NCBI RefSeq assembly: GCF_043677095.1
Contig: NZ_JBHLJR010000003.1
Span: 1-64,000 of the forward strand
Origin: Natronococcus roseus
Lineage (GTDB): Archaea; Halobacteriota; Halobacteria; Halobacteriales; Natrialbaceae
Reading direction: 5' to 3'
Length of the DNA: 64,000 nt
Each line of letters opens with the position of its first letter. The first letter of the stretch is position 1. A program made the translations under genes and the position numbers. Of this stretch, positions 7,933 through 15,746 are shown piece after piece. A model generated the notes under the pieces. The model was not told where the DNA came from, did not search any database, and worked only from the letters and a program-made list of their open reading frames with translations.

Positions 7933-9180
7933 ATGGGCACCGAAGAGCGCCGAGCGAGCCGTCACGACGAGATCGAAGCGATCCTCGAGCGGAAGGGCGG
8001 CGCCGAGGAAGCCAGAGACGACGCCGACAAGTACACCGTCGTCGGCGCGGCGAACAGGAAGACGTACGCGAACTGGCTGACGCCGATCGAGGAGCACTTC
8101 GTCTGCCACCGCAACGACATGCCGGAGGCCGACGGAGACGGCGAGTGGACGATATCGCTGACGGGGTATCTCGAGGACGCATACTCGGTCGCCGAGATCA
8201 GGGAGGAGTTCCCGACGGTCGCGGTCGCACACACGATGGAGTGTGCGGGCAACGGTCGGGGCCAGCACCGCCCGGAGACCGGCAGCGTCCAGTGGGGGTA
8301 CGAGGCCGCCGGGACCGCGGTCTGGTCGGGAACACCGGTAAGCTCCGTACTGCGCGGGGAACTCGAGGACGTTCCCGACGACGCGTGGCTCACGGCGGTC
8401 GGCGGCGACCCATCGGACGGCGAGGATGTCTTCGCGCGTTCGATCCCGCTCTCGAAGGCGATCGACGACTGCATCCTCGCCTACGAGATGAACGGGCAGG
8501 TGCTGCCCCGCGAGCACGGCTTTCCGATTCGACTGATCGTTCCCGGCTGGTACGGCGTCAACAGCGTCAAGTGGCTCGACGAGCTCCGCGTGATGGACGA
8601 GATGGTCACCGCGGACTCGCTGGATCGCCCCGGCGAGCACGCCTACTGGCAACAGGAGGCCTACCGGATCCACCCCGAAGGGGTCGAGCCAGCGGTCAAC
8701 GAGACCGTCGAGACCGTCGACACCTGGGACCAGCTCGAGGACGGCGAGCCCGCCCACCCCTACACCTTCGACCAGACGGTGATGTCGGTCATCGGCGAGC
8801 CCGACGGCGAGTCGGTCGTTACCGTCCCCGAGGACGGGACGATCGAGATCACGGGCGTCGCCTGGGCCGGCGACGACGACGTCGCGAGCGTCGAGGTGTC
8901 GACCGACGGCGGCGACAGCTGGACGGCGGCGGAGCTGTTCGGCCCCGACTACGCGGGCGCGTGGCGGCTGTTCCGGTACGACTGGGAAGCGACGCCCGGC
9001 GAGTACGTGCTAGCCTCCCGCGCGACCGACGAGCGGGGACGGCGCCAGCCGATGCGGATCTCGAACCCCGACGCGTGGCGCGACGCGCTCGACGACGACG
9101 AGTTCCCGTGGAACGAGGGCGGGTACGCCGCCAACTCCGTCCTGCCGAACGCCCTCGAGCTCGAGGTCCAATCGCCGTAA
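7933..9180 (+). CDS. sulfite-oxidase-type molybdopterin oxidoreductase
   Basis: A 415-residue protein of the sulfite oxidase fold. The motif TMECAGNGR (about residues 102-110) supplies the Cys that ligates molybdenum. A middle block FPIRLIVPGWYGVNSVKWL matches the Moco-binding domain, and residues about 275-400 form the Ig-like dimerisation domain of the family (ITGVAWAGDDDVASVEVSTDGG). There is no heme b5 domain and no Tat signal, so it is a cytoplasmic heme-free enzyme. The frame is open from 7894, but ATG 7933 (MGTEERRASRH) is chosen. A MoaB-type cofactor gene sits at 41722-42309. Confidence 0.88.
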   Translation: MGTEERRASRHDEIEAILERKGGAEEARDDADKYTVVGAANRKTYANWLTPIEEHFVCHRNDMPEADGDGEWTISLTGYLEDAYSVAEIREEFPTVAVAHTMECAGNGRGQHRPETGSVQWGYEAAGTAVWSGTPVSSVLRGELEDVPDDAWLTAVGGDPSDGEDVFARSIPLSKAIDDCILAYEMNGQVLPREHGFPIRLIVPGWYGVNSVKWLDELRVMDEMVTADSLDRPGEHAYWQQEAYRIHPEGVEPAVNETVETVDTWDQLEDGEPAHPYTFDQTVMSVIGEPDGESVVTVPEDGTIEITGVAWAGDDDVASVEVSTDGGDSWTAAELFGPDYAGAWRLFRYDWEATPGEYVLASRATDERGRRQPMRISNPDAWRDALDDDEFPWNEGGYAANSVLPNALELEVQSP

Positions 9181-9217
9181 TCGCCAGACGGGGACACTTT
9201 CGCTCCGGTGCCGGCAG

Positions 9218-9225
9218 TTTAAATA
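9218..9225 (+). promoter_or_regulatory. TATA box of the rpa3 operon
   Basis: TTTAAATA lies about 28 bp before position 9247, giving a predicted start near the first ATG at 9247. A GAGGAGG Shine-Dalgarno sequence then precedes the second ATG at 9283, which suggests a short leader and SD-led translation rather than leaderless initiation. Confidence 0.6.
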
Positions 9226-9282
9226 CGATCGGGAGCGAACGTCGGTATGCCTCCCAGTGAAACAAAGAGGAGGCGTGACACA

Positions 9283-10212
9283 ATGAGCGACGTACGACAG
9301 CATGCGGACGACATACACGACCAGTTTTCGGACCACATCGACGTCTCGGTCGACGACGTCGAGGATCGACTGACGACCCTCGTCGACGAGTACAAGGTGC
9401 CGATCGACGAGGCGCGCCGGAGCGTCACCAACCACTACCTCGAGGAGGCCGGCCTCGACCGCGAAGACCTCGCGGGCGGCTCGAGCGAGGCGGCCAACAT
9501 CGAGGACGTCGACGAGCCGGAGCAGTGGATCGACATCACGGCCAAGGTCATCGAGCTGTGGGAGCCCCGCAGCGACTCGGTCGCGCAGGTCGGCCTGCTC
9601 GGCGACCCGACCGGGACGATCAAGTTCACCAAGTGGGCCAAATCCGAACTCCCGACGCTCGACGAGGGCGGCGTTTACGAACTTCGTAACGTCGTCACCG
9701 ACGAGTACGAGGGACGCTACTCGGTCAAACTCAACAGCACAACCCTCATCGAGGAACTCGACGAGGAGCTCGAGGTCGGCGACGACACCAGCGTGATCGA
9801 AGGCGCCCTCGTGGACATGCAAAGCGGCAGCGGCTTGATCAAGCGCTGCCCGAAGGAGGACTGCACGCGCGTCCTTCAGAACGGCCGCTGTAACGAACAC
9901 GGCGAGGTCGAAGGCGAGTTCGATCTCCGGATCAAGGCCGTCGTCGACGACGGGCTCGACGCCCACGAGGTCATCTTCGACAAGGACGCCACCGAGAACC
10001 TGACCGGGATCAGCCTCGAGGAGGCCAAGGACATGGCGATGGACGCGCTGGATACGACCGTCGTCGCCGACGAGATCCGCGACCTGGTCGTCGGCACCTA
10101 CTACCGCATCGAGGGGCCGACGTTCGGCCGCTACGTCCTGGCCGACGACGTCGAGGAGCTCGACGGGCCAGCCGATGCCGAACAGCTGCTGATCAAAGCG
10201 AGGTCGATGTAA
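9283..10212 (+). CDS. rpa3: replication factor A, RPA3-type ssDNA-binding protein
   Basis: A 309-residue single-strand DNA binding protein. N-terminal helices (1-65) precede one OB-fold (about 75-165, ITAKVIELWEPRSDSVAQVGLLGDPTGTIKFTKW). A zinc finger CPKEDC-x8-CNEH follows, and then a C-terminal helical part. One OB-fold plus a zinc finger followed directly by a partner gene matches haloarchaeal Rpa3/Rpap3. It protects ssDNA during replication and repair. The start at 9283 follows the SD GAGGAGG; an in-frame ATG at 9247 adds twelve basic residues and is less likely. The stop is directly followed by the ATG of the next gene. Confidence 0.9.
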   Translation: MSDVRQHADDIHDQFSDHIDVSVDDVEDRLTTLVDEYKVPIDEARRSVTNHYLEEAGLDREDLAGGSSEAANIEDVDEPEQWIDITAKVIELWEPRSDSVAQVGLLGDPTGTIKFTKWAKSELPTLDEGGVYELRNVVTDEYEGRYSVKLNSTTLIEELDEELEVGDDTSVIEGALVDMQSGSGLIKRCPKEDCTRVLQNGRCNEHGEVEGEFDLRIKAVVDDGLDAHEVIFDKDATENLTGISLEEAKDMAMDALDTTVVADEIRDLVVGTYYRIEGPTFGRYVLADDVEELDGPADAEQLLIKARSM

Positions 10213-10848
10213 ATGTCTCAGGCAGAACTCACCCGCGAAGTCGCACGTCGCGTCTTCGCCTCCGAATTCAACGACTCGACGTACACGTTCAAGGAAAGCG
10301 ACGACGAGCGCGCCCCCAACTACGCCCTGCTGCCGACGGGCGACCGCGCGAACCGCGTGTTCGCCGTCGGCACGCTGACCGAGACCGAGGACGTCGGCGA
10401 GGACAGCGAGTACTGGCGCGGCCGCGTCGTCGATCCGACGGGAACGTTCTTCGTCTACGCCGGTCAGTACCAGCCCGAGGCCGCTTCGGTGCTGCGGGAC
10501 ACGGAGCCGCCGGCGTACGTCTCGGTCGTCGGCAAACCCCGAACGTACGAGACCGAGGACGGCACGGTCAACGTCTCGGTTCGCCCGGAGACGATTTCGA
10601 TCGTCGACGAGGCGACCCGCGACCGCTGGGTCGTCGAGACCGCCGAGCGAACCCTCGATCGCATCGAGGAGTTCGAGGCCTGGCAGGACGAGCAGGAAGC
10701 CCCCGAAAGCGGCTCGACGGCGCCGACCAACGAGTACGCCCAGATGGCTCGCGAGCGCTACGACTCCCCCATCGAGAACTACCGCCGCGACGTGATCCAG
10801 GCCCTGGAGAGCCTCGAGAACGTCGAGGACGCCGAAGCGACGGCCTGA
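10213..10848 (+). CDS. RPA-associated protein (Rpap3-like)
   Basis: A 211-residue protein encoded immediately after rpa3 (zero-base spacing), so almost surely co-translated. Residues about 25-130 form an OB-fold-like unit (NRVFAVGTLTETEDVG, WRGRVVDPTGTFFVYAGQYQPEA, YVSVVGKPRTYE). The rest is helical and acidic. In haloarchaea each Rpa1 and Rpa3 has such a dedicated partner. It is expected to form the RPA3 complex on ssDNA. Confidence 0.88.
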   Translation: MSQAELTREVARRVFASEFNDSTYTFKESDDERAPNYALLPTGDRANRVFAVGTLTETEDVGEDSEYWRGRVVDPTGTFFVYAGQYQPEAASVLRDTEPPAYVSVVGKPRTYETEDGTVNVSVRPETISIVDEATRDRWVVETAERTLDRIEEFEAWQDEQEAPESGSTAPTNEYAQMARERYDSPIENYRRDVIQALESLENVEDAEATA

Positions 10849-10878
10849 GCGGACCGTAGCCGTTTCGATTTTCGCTTG

Positions 10879-11541
10879 TTATTCCGCTCCGAGTGACTCG
10901 AGCAGCGCGCCGACCACCTCGAACTCGTCGTCTGTGACCTCGTGACCGACGCCGGGATAACGTCGTTCGGTAACGTCGGCTCCGGCGTCCTCGAGCGCTC
11001 GTGCCGTTTCGGCGACGTGCTCGAGGTCGATCCGAGAGTCGGCCGCGCCGTAGCCGACGAACGCGGGCGTTCCCTCGAGTTGGCCCGCCACCGCCAGCTC
11101 GTCCCCCGGGCCGCCCGGTATCCCACCCGAGAGGAGGAACACGCCGCCGTATCGTCCCGGCCGACGGCCGACGAACTCCGCGACGACCGAGGCCCCCTGA
11201 GAGAACCCGACGAGCACCGTCCGCTCGGCGGGGATTCCGATCTCCCGGGCCGACTCGAGCGCGGCCCCGATCGACTCGACGCTCGAGGAGAGCGCCGGCT
11301 CGTTGGCCGCTCGCGGCGCGGTCGCGGGCCGCGGATACCAGCTGTTGTGGCGAGCCTGCGGCGCAAGGAAGGCGACGCCGTGGCGGTAGACCGGCTCGAG
11401 CAGGTTCACCATCCCCTGTGCCGTCGCGCCGCGGCCGTGGCAGGCGACGACGGCGACGTCGGCAGCTGCGGCCGGTGCTCCCGCGGTGACCAGCGGCTGC
11501 TCCGCGTGCGGATCCAGCTCGTCAGGGTTTGGCACCGTCAT
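10879..11541 (-). CDS. alpha/beta-hydrolase, carboxylesterase/phospholipase (MhqD-like)
   Basis: A 220-residue serine esterase. The nucleophile elbow is GFSQGA (about residue 117), the acid is in GAADSRIDLEHV and the histidine in GVGHEV near the C-terminus, a complete triad. The oxyanion segment is HGRGATAQG. The fold and length match the carboxylesterase family that includes MhqD. The ATG overlaps the stop of the upstream dioxygenase gene by four bases (11538-11541), a translational coupling. MhqO/MhqD-type pairs act against quinones in Bacillus; the same role here is inferred from synteny. Confidence 0.87.
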   Translation of the reverse strand: MTVPNPDELDPHAEQPLVTAGAPAAAADVAVVACHGRGATAQGMVNLLEPVYRHGVAFLAPQARHNSWYPRPATAPRAANEPALSSSVESIGAALESAREIGIPAERTVLVGFSQGASVVAEFVGRRPGRYGGVFLLSGGIPGGPGDELAVAGQLEGTPAFVGYGAADSRIDLEHVAETARALEDAGADVTERRYPGVGHEVTDDEFEVVGALLESLGAE

Positions 11542-12524
11542 CGCTCGCTCGAATCGGTCCCGTTCGGTTCCGGTTGGGCTCCCGTCAGCTCCGGCAGCTG
11601 ACTCTCGATCAGATCGCGGTCCGGCTCGAACCACTCGGGCAGGTACAGCGACGGCTCCGAGGGAGAGTCTTCGACGGCGACGCCGTCGGTCTCCGTCGCC
11701 AGCTCGAACAGGATTCCGCCCGGTTCGCGGACGTACAGCGAGTGAAAGAGGTGTCTGTCCTTCACCCGGGAGACGTCGTGGTCCCGGTCGGCAAAGAGCT
11801 CGCGCCACTCGTGGAGCTGCTCCTCGTCGGGAACCCGAACCGCGACGTGGTGGATCGTCCCCGGTCCCTCGCGGCCGAACGGAGCGTCTCGAGCGAGCAC
11901 GTCGACGACGGTCGCTCGCGACCCGGACGCGCGGTAGCGCACGCGGTCGCCTTCCTCGCCGATGGCGTCGAAGCCGAGCGTCTCGAGCGTGCCCGCCGTC
12001 GCGTACGGGTTGACCGACAGGAGCGAGACGCCGTGGAGTTCCCGGATCGCGGTAGCGCGGGGAATCGTCGCCTCGAGTCGCGAGGACTCGTCGGTCGACG
12101 CTATCGCTTTTCGGCCGTCGCCGTCGGAGGTGGCGACCAGCTCGAGCCGCGTTCCCGACGGATCCCGAAACTCGAGTGCCCGCTCGTCGAACCGTTCGGA
12201 CGGTCCCTTGACCGCGACGCCGTAGCTCTCGAGTCTCCCCTGCCAGTACTCGAGGCTGCCGTCGGGAACGGCAAACGCGACCGAGGCGACCTGAGGCGTC
12301 CCGATCCGTCCCGGGTCGGCGTGGGGGTCGGGGAAGCAGGTAAACACCGTCCCCGGGGAGCCCCGCTCATCGCCGAAGTAGAGGTGGTGCTGGAGCACGT
12401 CCTCGAAGTTCACCGTCAGTGCGGAAATGTCGAGTCCGAGCACCCCGGCGTAGAAGTCGATCGCCGCCTGTCCGTCGCCGACGATTCCGGTCACGTGGTG
12501 GAGCCCGGGCGTGTCGGTGAGCAT
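11538..12524 (-). CDS. VOC-family ring-cleaving dioxygenase (MhqO-like)
   Basis: A 328-residue tandem glyoxalase/bleomycin-resistance (VOC) protein. The first half starts LHHVTGIVGDGQAAIDFYAGVLGL and contains HHLYFGD and LEFRDPSGTRLELV. The second half has IHHVAVRVPDEEQL and GGILFELATE. His and Glu at these positions are the usual Fe(II) ligands. The C-terminus (LYLPEWFEPDRDLIESQLPEL) is typical of the MhqO/LinE-like group. It is first in a two-gene operon with the esterase. Substrate is probably a hydroquinone or related aromatic, by family analogy only. Confidence 0.87.
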   Translation of the reverse strand: MLTDTPGLHHVTGIVGDGQAAIDFYAGVLGLDISALTVNFEDVLQHHLYFGDERGSPGTVFTCFPDPHADPGRIGTPQVASVAFAVPDGSLEYWQGRLESYGVAVKGPSERFDERALEFRDPSGTRLELVATSDGDGRKAIASTDESSRLEATIPRATAIRELHGVSLLSVNPYATAGTLETLGFDAIGEEGDRVRYRASGSRATVVDVLARDAPFGREGPGTIHHVAVRVPDEEQLHEWRELFADRDHDVSRVKDRHLFHSLYVREPGGILFELATETDGVAVEDSPSEPSLYLPEWFEPDRDLIESQLPELTGAQPEPNGTDSSER

Positions 12525-12659
12525 CGCTCGAGGGTTCGAGGGCGGCGCTGATAGCCCTCACGGTCGTTCGCCCCTGCGTCAGCGGTGCGTCGGCAGTACC
12601 GGCGAACCGATCGCTCGTCTGACGAATCGTTAAGTATCGCGGCCGAGGAGTATTGGGCG

Positions 12660-13061
12660 ATGGGCAACAAGAACAAAACGATCTCGTTTCGCGTGAGCGA
12701 GGACGCCTTCGAGTCGCTCCAGGAGATCGCCGAGGAGCGCGACATCTCGTTGTCCGCCGTCTTCCGTGACTACGTCGACCAGCTCGTCGACCACGACGGC
12801 CAGGTCGCGGTCGTCCCCGAGGCCGATCTCGAGGACCGCGCCGAGGGAGACGAGGATCTCGCCTTTCCCCCGACCGTCGAGGTGCCCAAGAGCTTCATCC
12901 GCGAGCACGAACGCCTCGAGCTCGAGGCCGACCACCTCCGCGAACAGTTAGACGAGTACAAGTCCTACGTCACCGAGCTGCAGGACCGCCTCGAGGGCGA
13001 GGACGAGGTGCTCCTGCTGGACGATCTGGACGACGCCGACGAACCATCGCAGCTGCGCTGA
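12660..13061 (+). CDS. ribbon-helix-helix DNA-binding protein with coiled coil
   Basis: A 133-residue protein. Residues 1-40 (KNKTISFRVSEDAFESLQEIAEERDISLSAVFRDYVDQLV) form a ribbon-helix-helix domain. Residues about 78-115 form a coiled coil (SFIREHERLELEADHLREQLDEYKSYVTELQDRL), and the tail is acidic. It is probably a dimeric transcription or chromatin regulator. TTAAGTAT at 12629-12636 lies about 28 bp before the ATG, so the mRNA is likely leaderless or nearly so. No target is evident. Confidence 0.85.
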   Translation: MGNKNKTISFRVSEDAFESLQEIAEERDISLSAVFRDYVDQLVDHDGQVAVVPEADLEDRAEGDEDLAFPPTVEVPKSFIREHERLELEADHLREQLDEYKSYVTELQDRLEGEDEVLLLDDLDDADEPSQLR

Positions 13062-13141
13062 TACGGTCTACTGTAAGTCACGCAGGTGCAACCGCGACCG
13101 CCCTGGGTTACATCGGTACAGTGGTACAGCGAACCGTCTGA

Positions 13142-13597
13142 CTACCTCGCGAGATCCCGCTTCGATTGTCGGATCTTCTCATGGGTTTCCCGCGTTCCCT
13201 CGACCTCAGCGAGCCCTTCCGCGGCCTCGAGAGTTCGGATCCCGCTGTCCAGAAACGAGAGGACGTCGCCGGAGTACGCATAGACCATGTAGTCGTCGGT
13301 CATCACGTCGACGATAGCGTCGGGGCCCAGCCCCTGGGCACGAAGCTCGAGCAGGTATCGGACGAACTTCCGCTCGGGACAGCCACAGTAGGGGTTGTTG
13401 TCGCAGCCGCAGTCGAGGAAGTCACTCGAGAAGTCGAGGACTCGTTCCTGGGTGGCCTCGTCGAGTTTCTCGAGACCTTCGCCCTGAAAGAGGATGTCCA
13501 GCGTCGCGCCCTTGAACGCCCCCTTCGGGATGTTCGTCTCGAGCTGGGAGGCGAGCTGGCGGTGGTTCTTGACGTAGATCTTGTCGGTGATAGCCAC
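13142..13597 (-). CDS. DUF5814-like Cys-rich protein
   Basis: A 151-residue protein read from a GTG start (codon complement of 13595-13597, MAITDKIYVKNHRQLASQLE). The middle holds a Cys cluster FLDCGCDNNPYCGCPERKF likely to bind metal, followed by VRYLLELRAQGLGPDAIVDVMTDDY. The same domain occurs alone and at the end of some archaeal helicases. The DUF5814 name is from memory of the family pattern. Function unknown. It converges on the ribbon-helix-helix gene. Confidence 0.82.
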   Translation of the reverse strand: MAITDKIYVKNHRQLASQLETNIPKGAFKGATLDILFQGEGLEKLDEATQERVLDFSSDFLDCGCDNNPYCGCPERKFVRYLLELRAQGLGPDAIVDVMTDDYMVYAYSGDVLSFLDSGIRTLEAAEGLAEVEGTRETHEKIRQSKRDLAR

Positions 13598-13930
13598 GGC
13601 GTTGCTCGAGGTAGGGGCGGTCGGCCAAAAAGCGTCTCGGTTGCGCAGTTTGAAGCGAGCGTAGCGAGCGAGAACTGCGTGCGGCGAGTAGCGCGGGACC
13701 AACGGTCCCGCGGACCGTGCGAGCGGGCGCTTGGCGCCCGCGAGCAGACGGGGAACGAAGTGACCCGCGAGCGTGCGCGGGGAGAACTGAGAAGACGAAG
13801 CCGAACAGGGCGAAGCCGAACCGCACTCGGAAGCGTGGCGGTCGAAAACGCACGACACGGAGTCGCACGCTCCCGTCCTCGAGTCGTAACGTATTTCAGG
13901 CCAACCGCGTGTAGGAATAGGTGTAAGCGT
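13598..13930. repeat. GC-rich hairpin region 5' of tRNA-His
   Basis: No gene is seen. The stretch holds low-complexity GCGAGCGTAGCGAGCGAG and two tandem tight hairpins. CGCGGGACC/GGTCCCGCG (13692-13712) has a 9-bp stem with an AAC triloop. GCGGGCGC/GCGCCCGC (13723-13741) has an 8-bp stem with a TTG triloop. Repeated GAAGCCGAAC units follow. It looks like a REP-type intergenic repeat rather than coding DNA. Confidence 0.6.
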
Positions 13931-14003
13931 GTCCGGGTTGGGGTAGTGGTTATCCTTCAGCCTTGTGGAGGCTGAGACGCGGGTTCGATTCTCGCACCCG
14001 GAC
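13931..14003 (+). tRNA. tRNA-His (GTG)
   Basis: Cloverleaf with anticodon stem CAGCC/GGCTG around loop TTGTGGA, anticodon GTG. The T-arm is GCGGG/CTCGC around TTCGATT. The acceptor pairs as TCCGGGT/ACCCGGA with an extra encoded G at 13931 opposite the discriminator C, the G-1 hallmark of tRNA-His. No CCA is encoded. A partial copy of its 3' end lies 112 bp downstream. Confidence 0.95.
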
Positions 14004-14038
14004 TTTCTGACGACGACTTCACGGAGGAGTCGAAAGTC

Positions 14039-14111
14039 CGATCGAAATCGAACTAGACGAGTCGCGCGCAGCGTAGCGAGCACGTCTCGGCGGAGTTCGA
14101 TTCTCGCACCC
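14039..14111 (+). repeat. tRNA-tail foldback element, His copy
   Basis: Begins with an inverted partial copy of the tRNA-His T-arm (CGAAATCGAACT), then a hairpin AGACG/CGTCT enclosing CGCGCGCAGCGTAGCGAG. It ends with a direct copy of the tRNA tail (AGTTCGATTCTCGCACCC). The direct copy is offset 112 bp from the same bases in tRNA-His. The element has the same architecture as those beside tRNA-Phe, tRNA-Val and tRNA-Met. Confidence 0.75.
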
Positions 14112-14447
14112 AAATCTTCTGGCAACGAACCGAGCGAGAATCAAGACAAGCCCTCGGAGCTTCGATCGAACCTGGTGTCCGCCGTCGAGAGCAGCGGAAA
14201 ACCACTGCTGGCCTCGTGCTTTCGGAAGAATATCGCTCGCTCTCTCCTCGAGCCGAACACACGGGATCGCCACGCCCTCCCCAGCCGACTCGTTCGTTCG
14301 CAGGTCTTCGACCGCTCACTCACTCGTCCCTCGCACGGTTTCGAACCGCAGTTCGCCGTCGGCTCACTGCAGTTCAGCACGCGCCGCCGCGACCACCGGC
14401 AAAACGGAATCTCATTCAGGGATCGGCCAGGCGGCCGTTTCACGACG
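14112..14447. other. intergenic stretch without a recognisable gene
   Basis: Between the foldback element and the cupin gene. Several short frames exist but lack acidic haloarchaeal composition. No RNA gene was recognised. Confidence 0.5.
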
Positions 14448-14786
14448 TCACAGCGGCGCACCCGCCAGCACGAGCGTCGCCCGCTCGTCCCCGGCATTGC
14501 GGATCTGGCGCGACTCCCCGGGTTCGAGTCGGATCGCGTCGCCGCCCTCGAGCGACACCGTTTCCTCGCCGACGCTCACCTCGATGCTGCCCTCGACGAC
14601 GTAGTACACCTCCTCCTGACCGGTGTCGGTCTCGTCGTGTTCTTTCCCTTCGACGCCGGGCTCGAGTTCGAGTACCGTGAATCCGAGCTCGTCGGTTTCG
14701 AGCGCATCCTTCAGGAACCACATTCCGCCGGCGTCCTCGGGGATGATCGACTCGACGTCGCTTCGCGAGGCGGTGTCGTAGCCCAT
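14448..14786 (-). CDS. small cupin-domain protein
   Basis: A 112-residue single cupin. Motif 1 (GVEGKEHDETDTGQEEVYYVVEGSIEV) and motif 2 (GDAIRLEPGESRQIRNAGD) are visible, with a reduced set of metal ligands. Strand TLVLAGAPL closes the barrel. Start taken at ATG 14786 (MGYDTAS), since the longer frame would need a TTG codon. It lies 42 bp downstream of the aldo/keto reductase gene on the same strand, so the two may form an operon. Ligand unknown. Confidence 0.82.
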   Translation of the reverse strand: MGYDTASRSDVESIIPEDAGGMWFLKDALETDELGFTVLELEPGVEGKEHDETDTGQEEVYYVVEGSIEVSVGEETVSLEGGDAIRLEPGESRQIRNAGDERATLVLAGAPL

Positions 14787-14828
14787 ATCCGAACCGTCTC
14801 GAGAAGCGACCAAAAGCGTACCGCCGCT

Positions 14829-15677
14829 TCAGTTCTCGAGGTCCGTAATCTGAGCGACCTCGTCGTCGGACAGCGAGAGCTGCGACGCCGCGAGGTTCGA
14901 CTCGAGGTGGTCGGGATCGGAGGTCCCCGGAATCGGGAGGATCACGCCGGATCGCTCGAGCAGCCACGCCAGTGCGACCTGGCGACGGGTCGCGTCGTGG
15001 TCCTCGGCGATCTCGTCGAGGGCCTCGCCGTGGCTCTCGAGGTCGTCGCCGTCGATCGGTGCCCACGGGATGAAGCCGATGCCGTACTCCTCACAGGCCT
15101 CGAGGACGTCGGCTTCCGACCGGTCGCCGACGTTGTACCGGTTCTGGACCGTCGCCACGTCGACGTGCTCGCGGGCCGTCTCGAGTTGGTCGACCGAGAC
15201 GTTGCTCAGCCCGACCTGCTCGACGAGCCCCTCGTCTTTCAGCTCGGCGAACGTCCGGACGGAGTCTTCGAACGGCGTGTCCGGGTCCGGACGGTGGTAC
15301 TGGTAGAGGTCGATGGTGTCGGTCCGGAGCCGATCGAGCGAACACAGCACCTGGTTGCGGATGTAGTCGGGGTCGCCGTGGTGGAGCCACTCGCCCTCGC
15401 GGTTGCGCAGCAGGCCCGCTTTCGAGGCGACCAGCACGTCGTCGGGATCGTCGAGCGCTTCACCGATGAGCCGTTCGCTGACGCCCGGGCCGTAGGAGTC
15501 TGCGGTATCGATGAAATCGACCCCCTGCTCGACGGCGGTCCGAACCAGCTCCCGGGCGGCGTCCTCGTCCTCGGGCGGGCCGATAATCTCCTCGCCGCAG
15601 AGTCGCATCGCGCCGAAGCCGAGTCGGTGGACGGTTTTCGAACCGATCTCGAACGTGTCGCTTTTGTTCCGGGTCAC
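14829..15677 (-). CDS. aldo/keto reductase
   Basis: A 282-residue NADPH-dependent aldo/keto reductase with a TIM-barrel pattern. Catalytic residues are visible as Asp and Tyr in DTADSYG, Lys in VASKAG and His in YQYHRPDPD. The C-terminal cofactor part has PIPGTSDPDHLESNLAASQLSL. It is transcribed ahead of the cupin gene. The substrate carbonyl is not predictable. Confidence 0.92.
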   Translation of the reverse strand: MTRNKSDTFEIGSKTVHRLGFGAMRLCGEEIIGPPEDEDAARELVRTAVEQGVDFIDTADSYGPGVSERLIGEALDDPDDVLVASKAGLLRNREGEWLHHGDPDYIRNQVLCSLDRLRTDTIDLYQYHRPDPDTPFEDSVRTFAELKDEGLVEQVGLSNVSVDQLETAREHVDVATVQNRYNVGDRSEADVLEACEEYGIGFIPWAPIDGDDLESHGEALDEIAEDHDATRRQVALAWLLERSGVILPIPGTSDPDHLESNLAASQLSLSDDEVAQITDLEN

Positions 15678-15746
15678 GGTAGCAGTACCGGAACGGGGAG
15701 GTTAACTGTTGACCGCTCGCTTGCCGGCTGCGACCGTATGAGGCCG

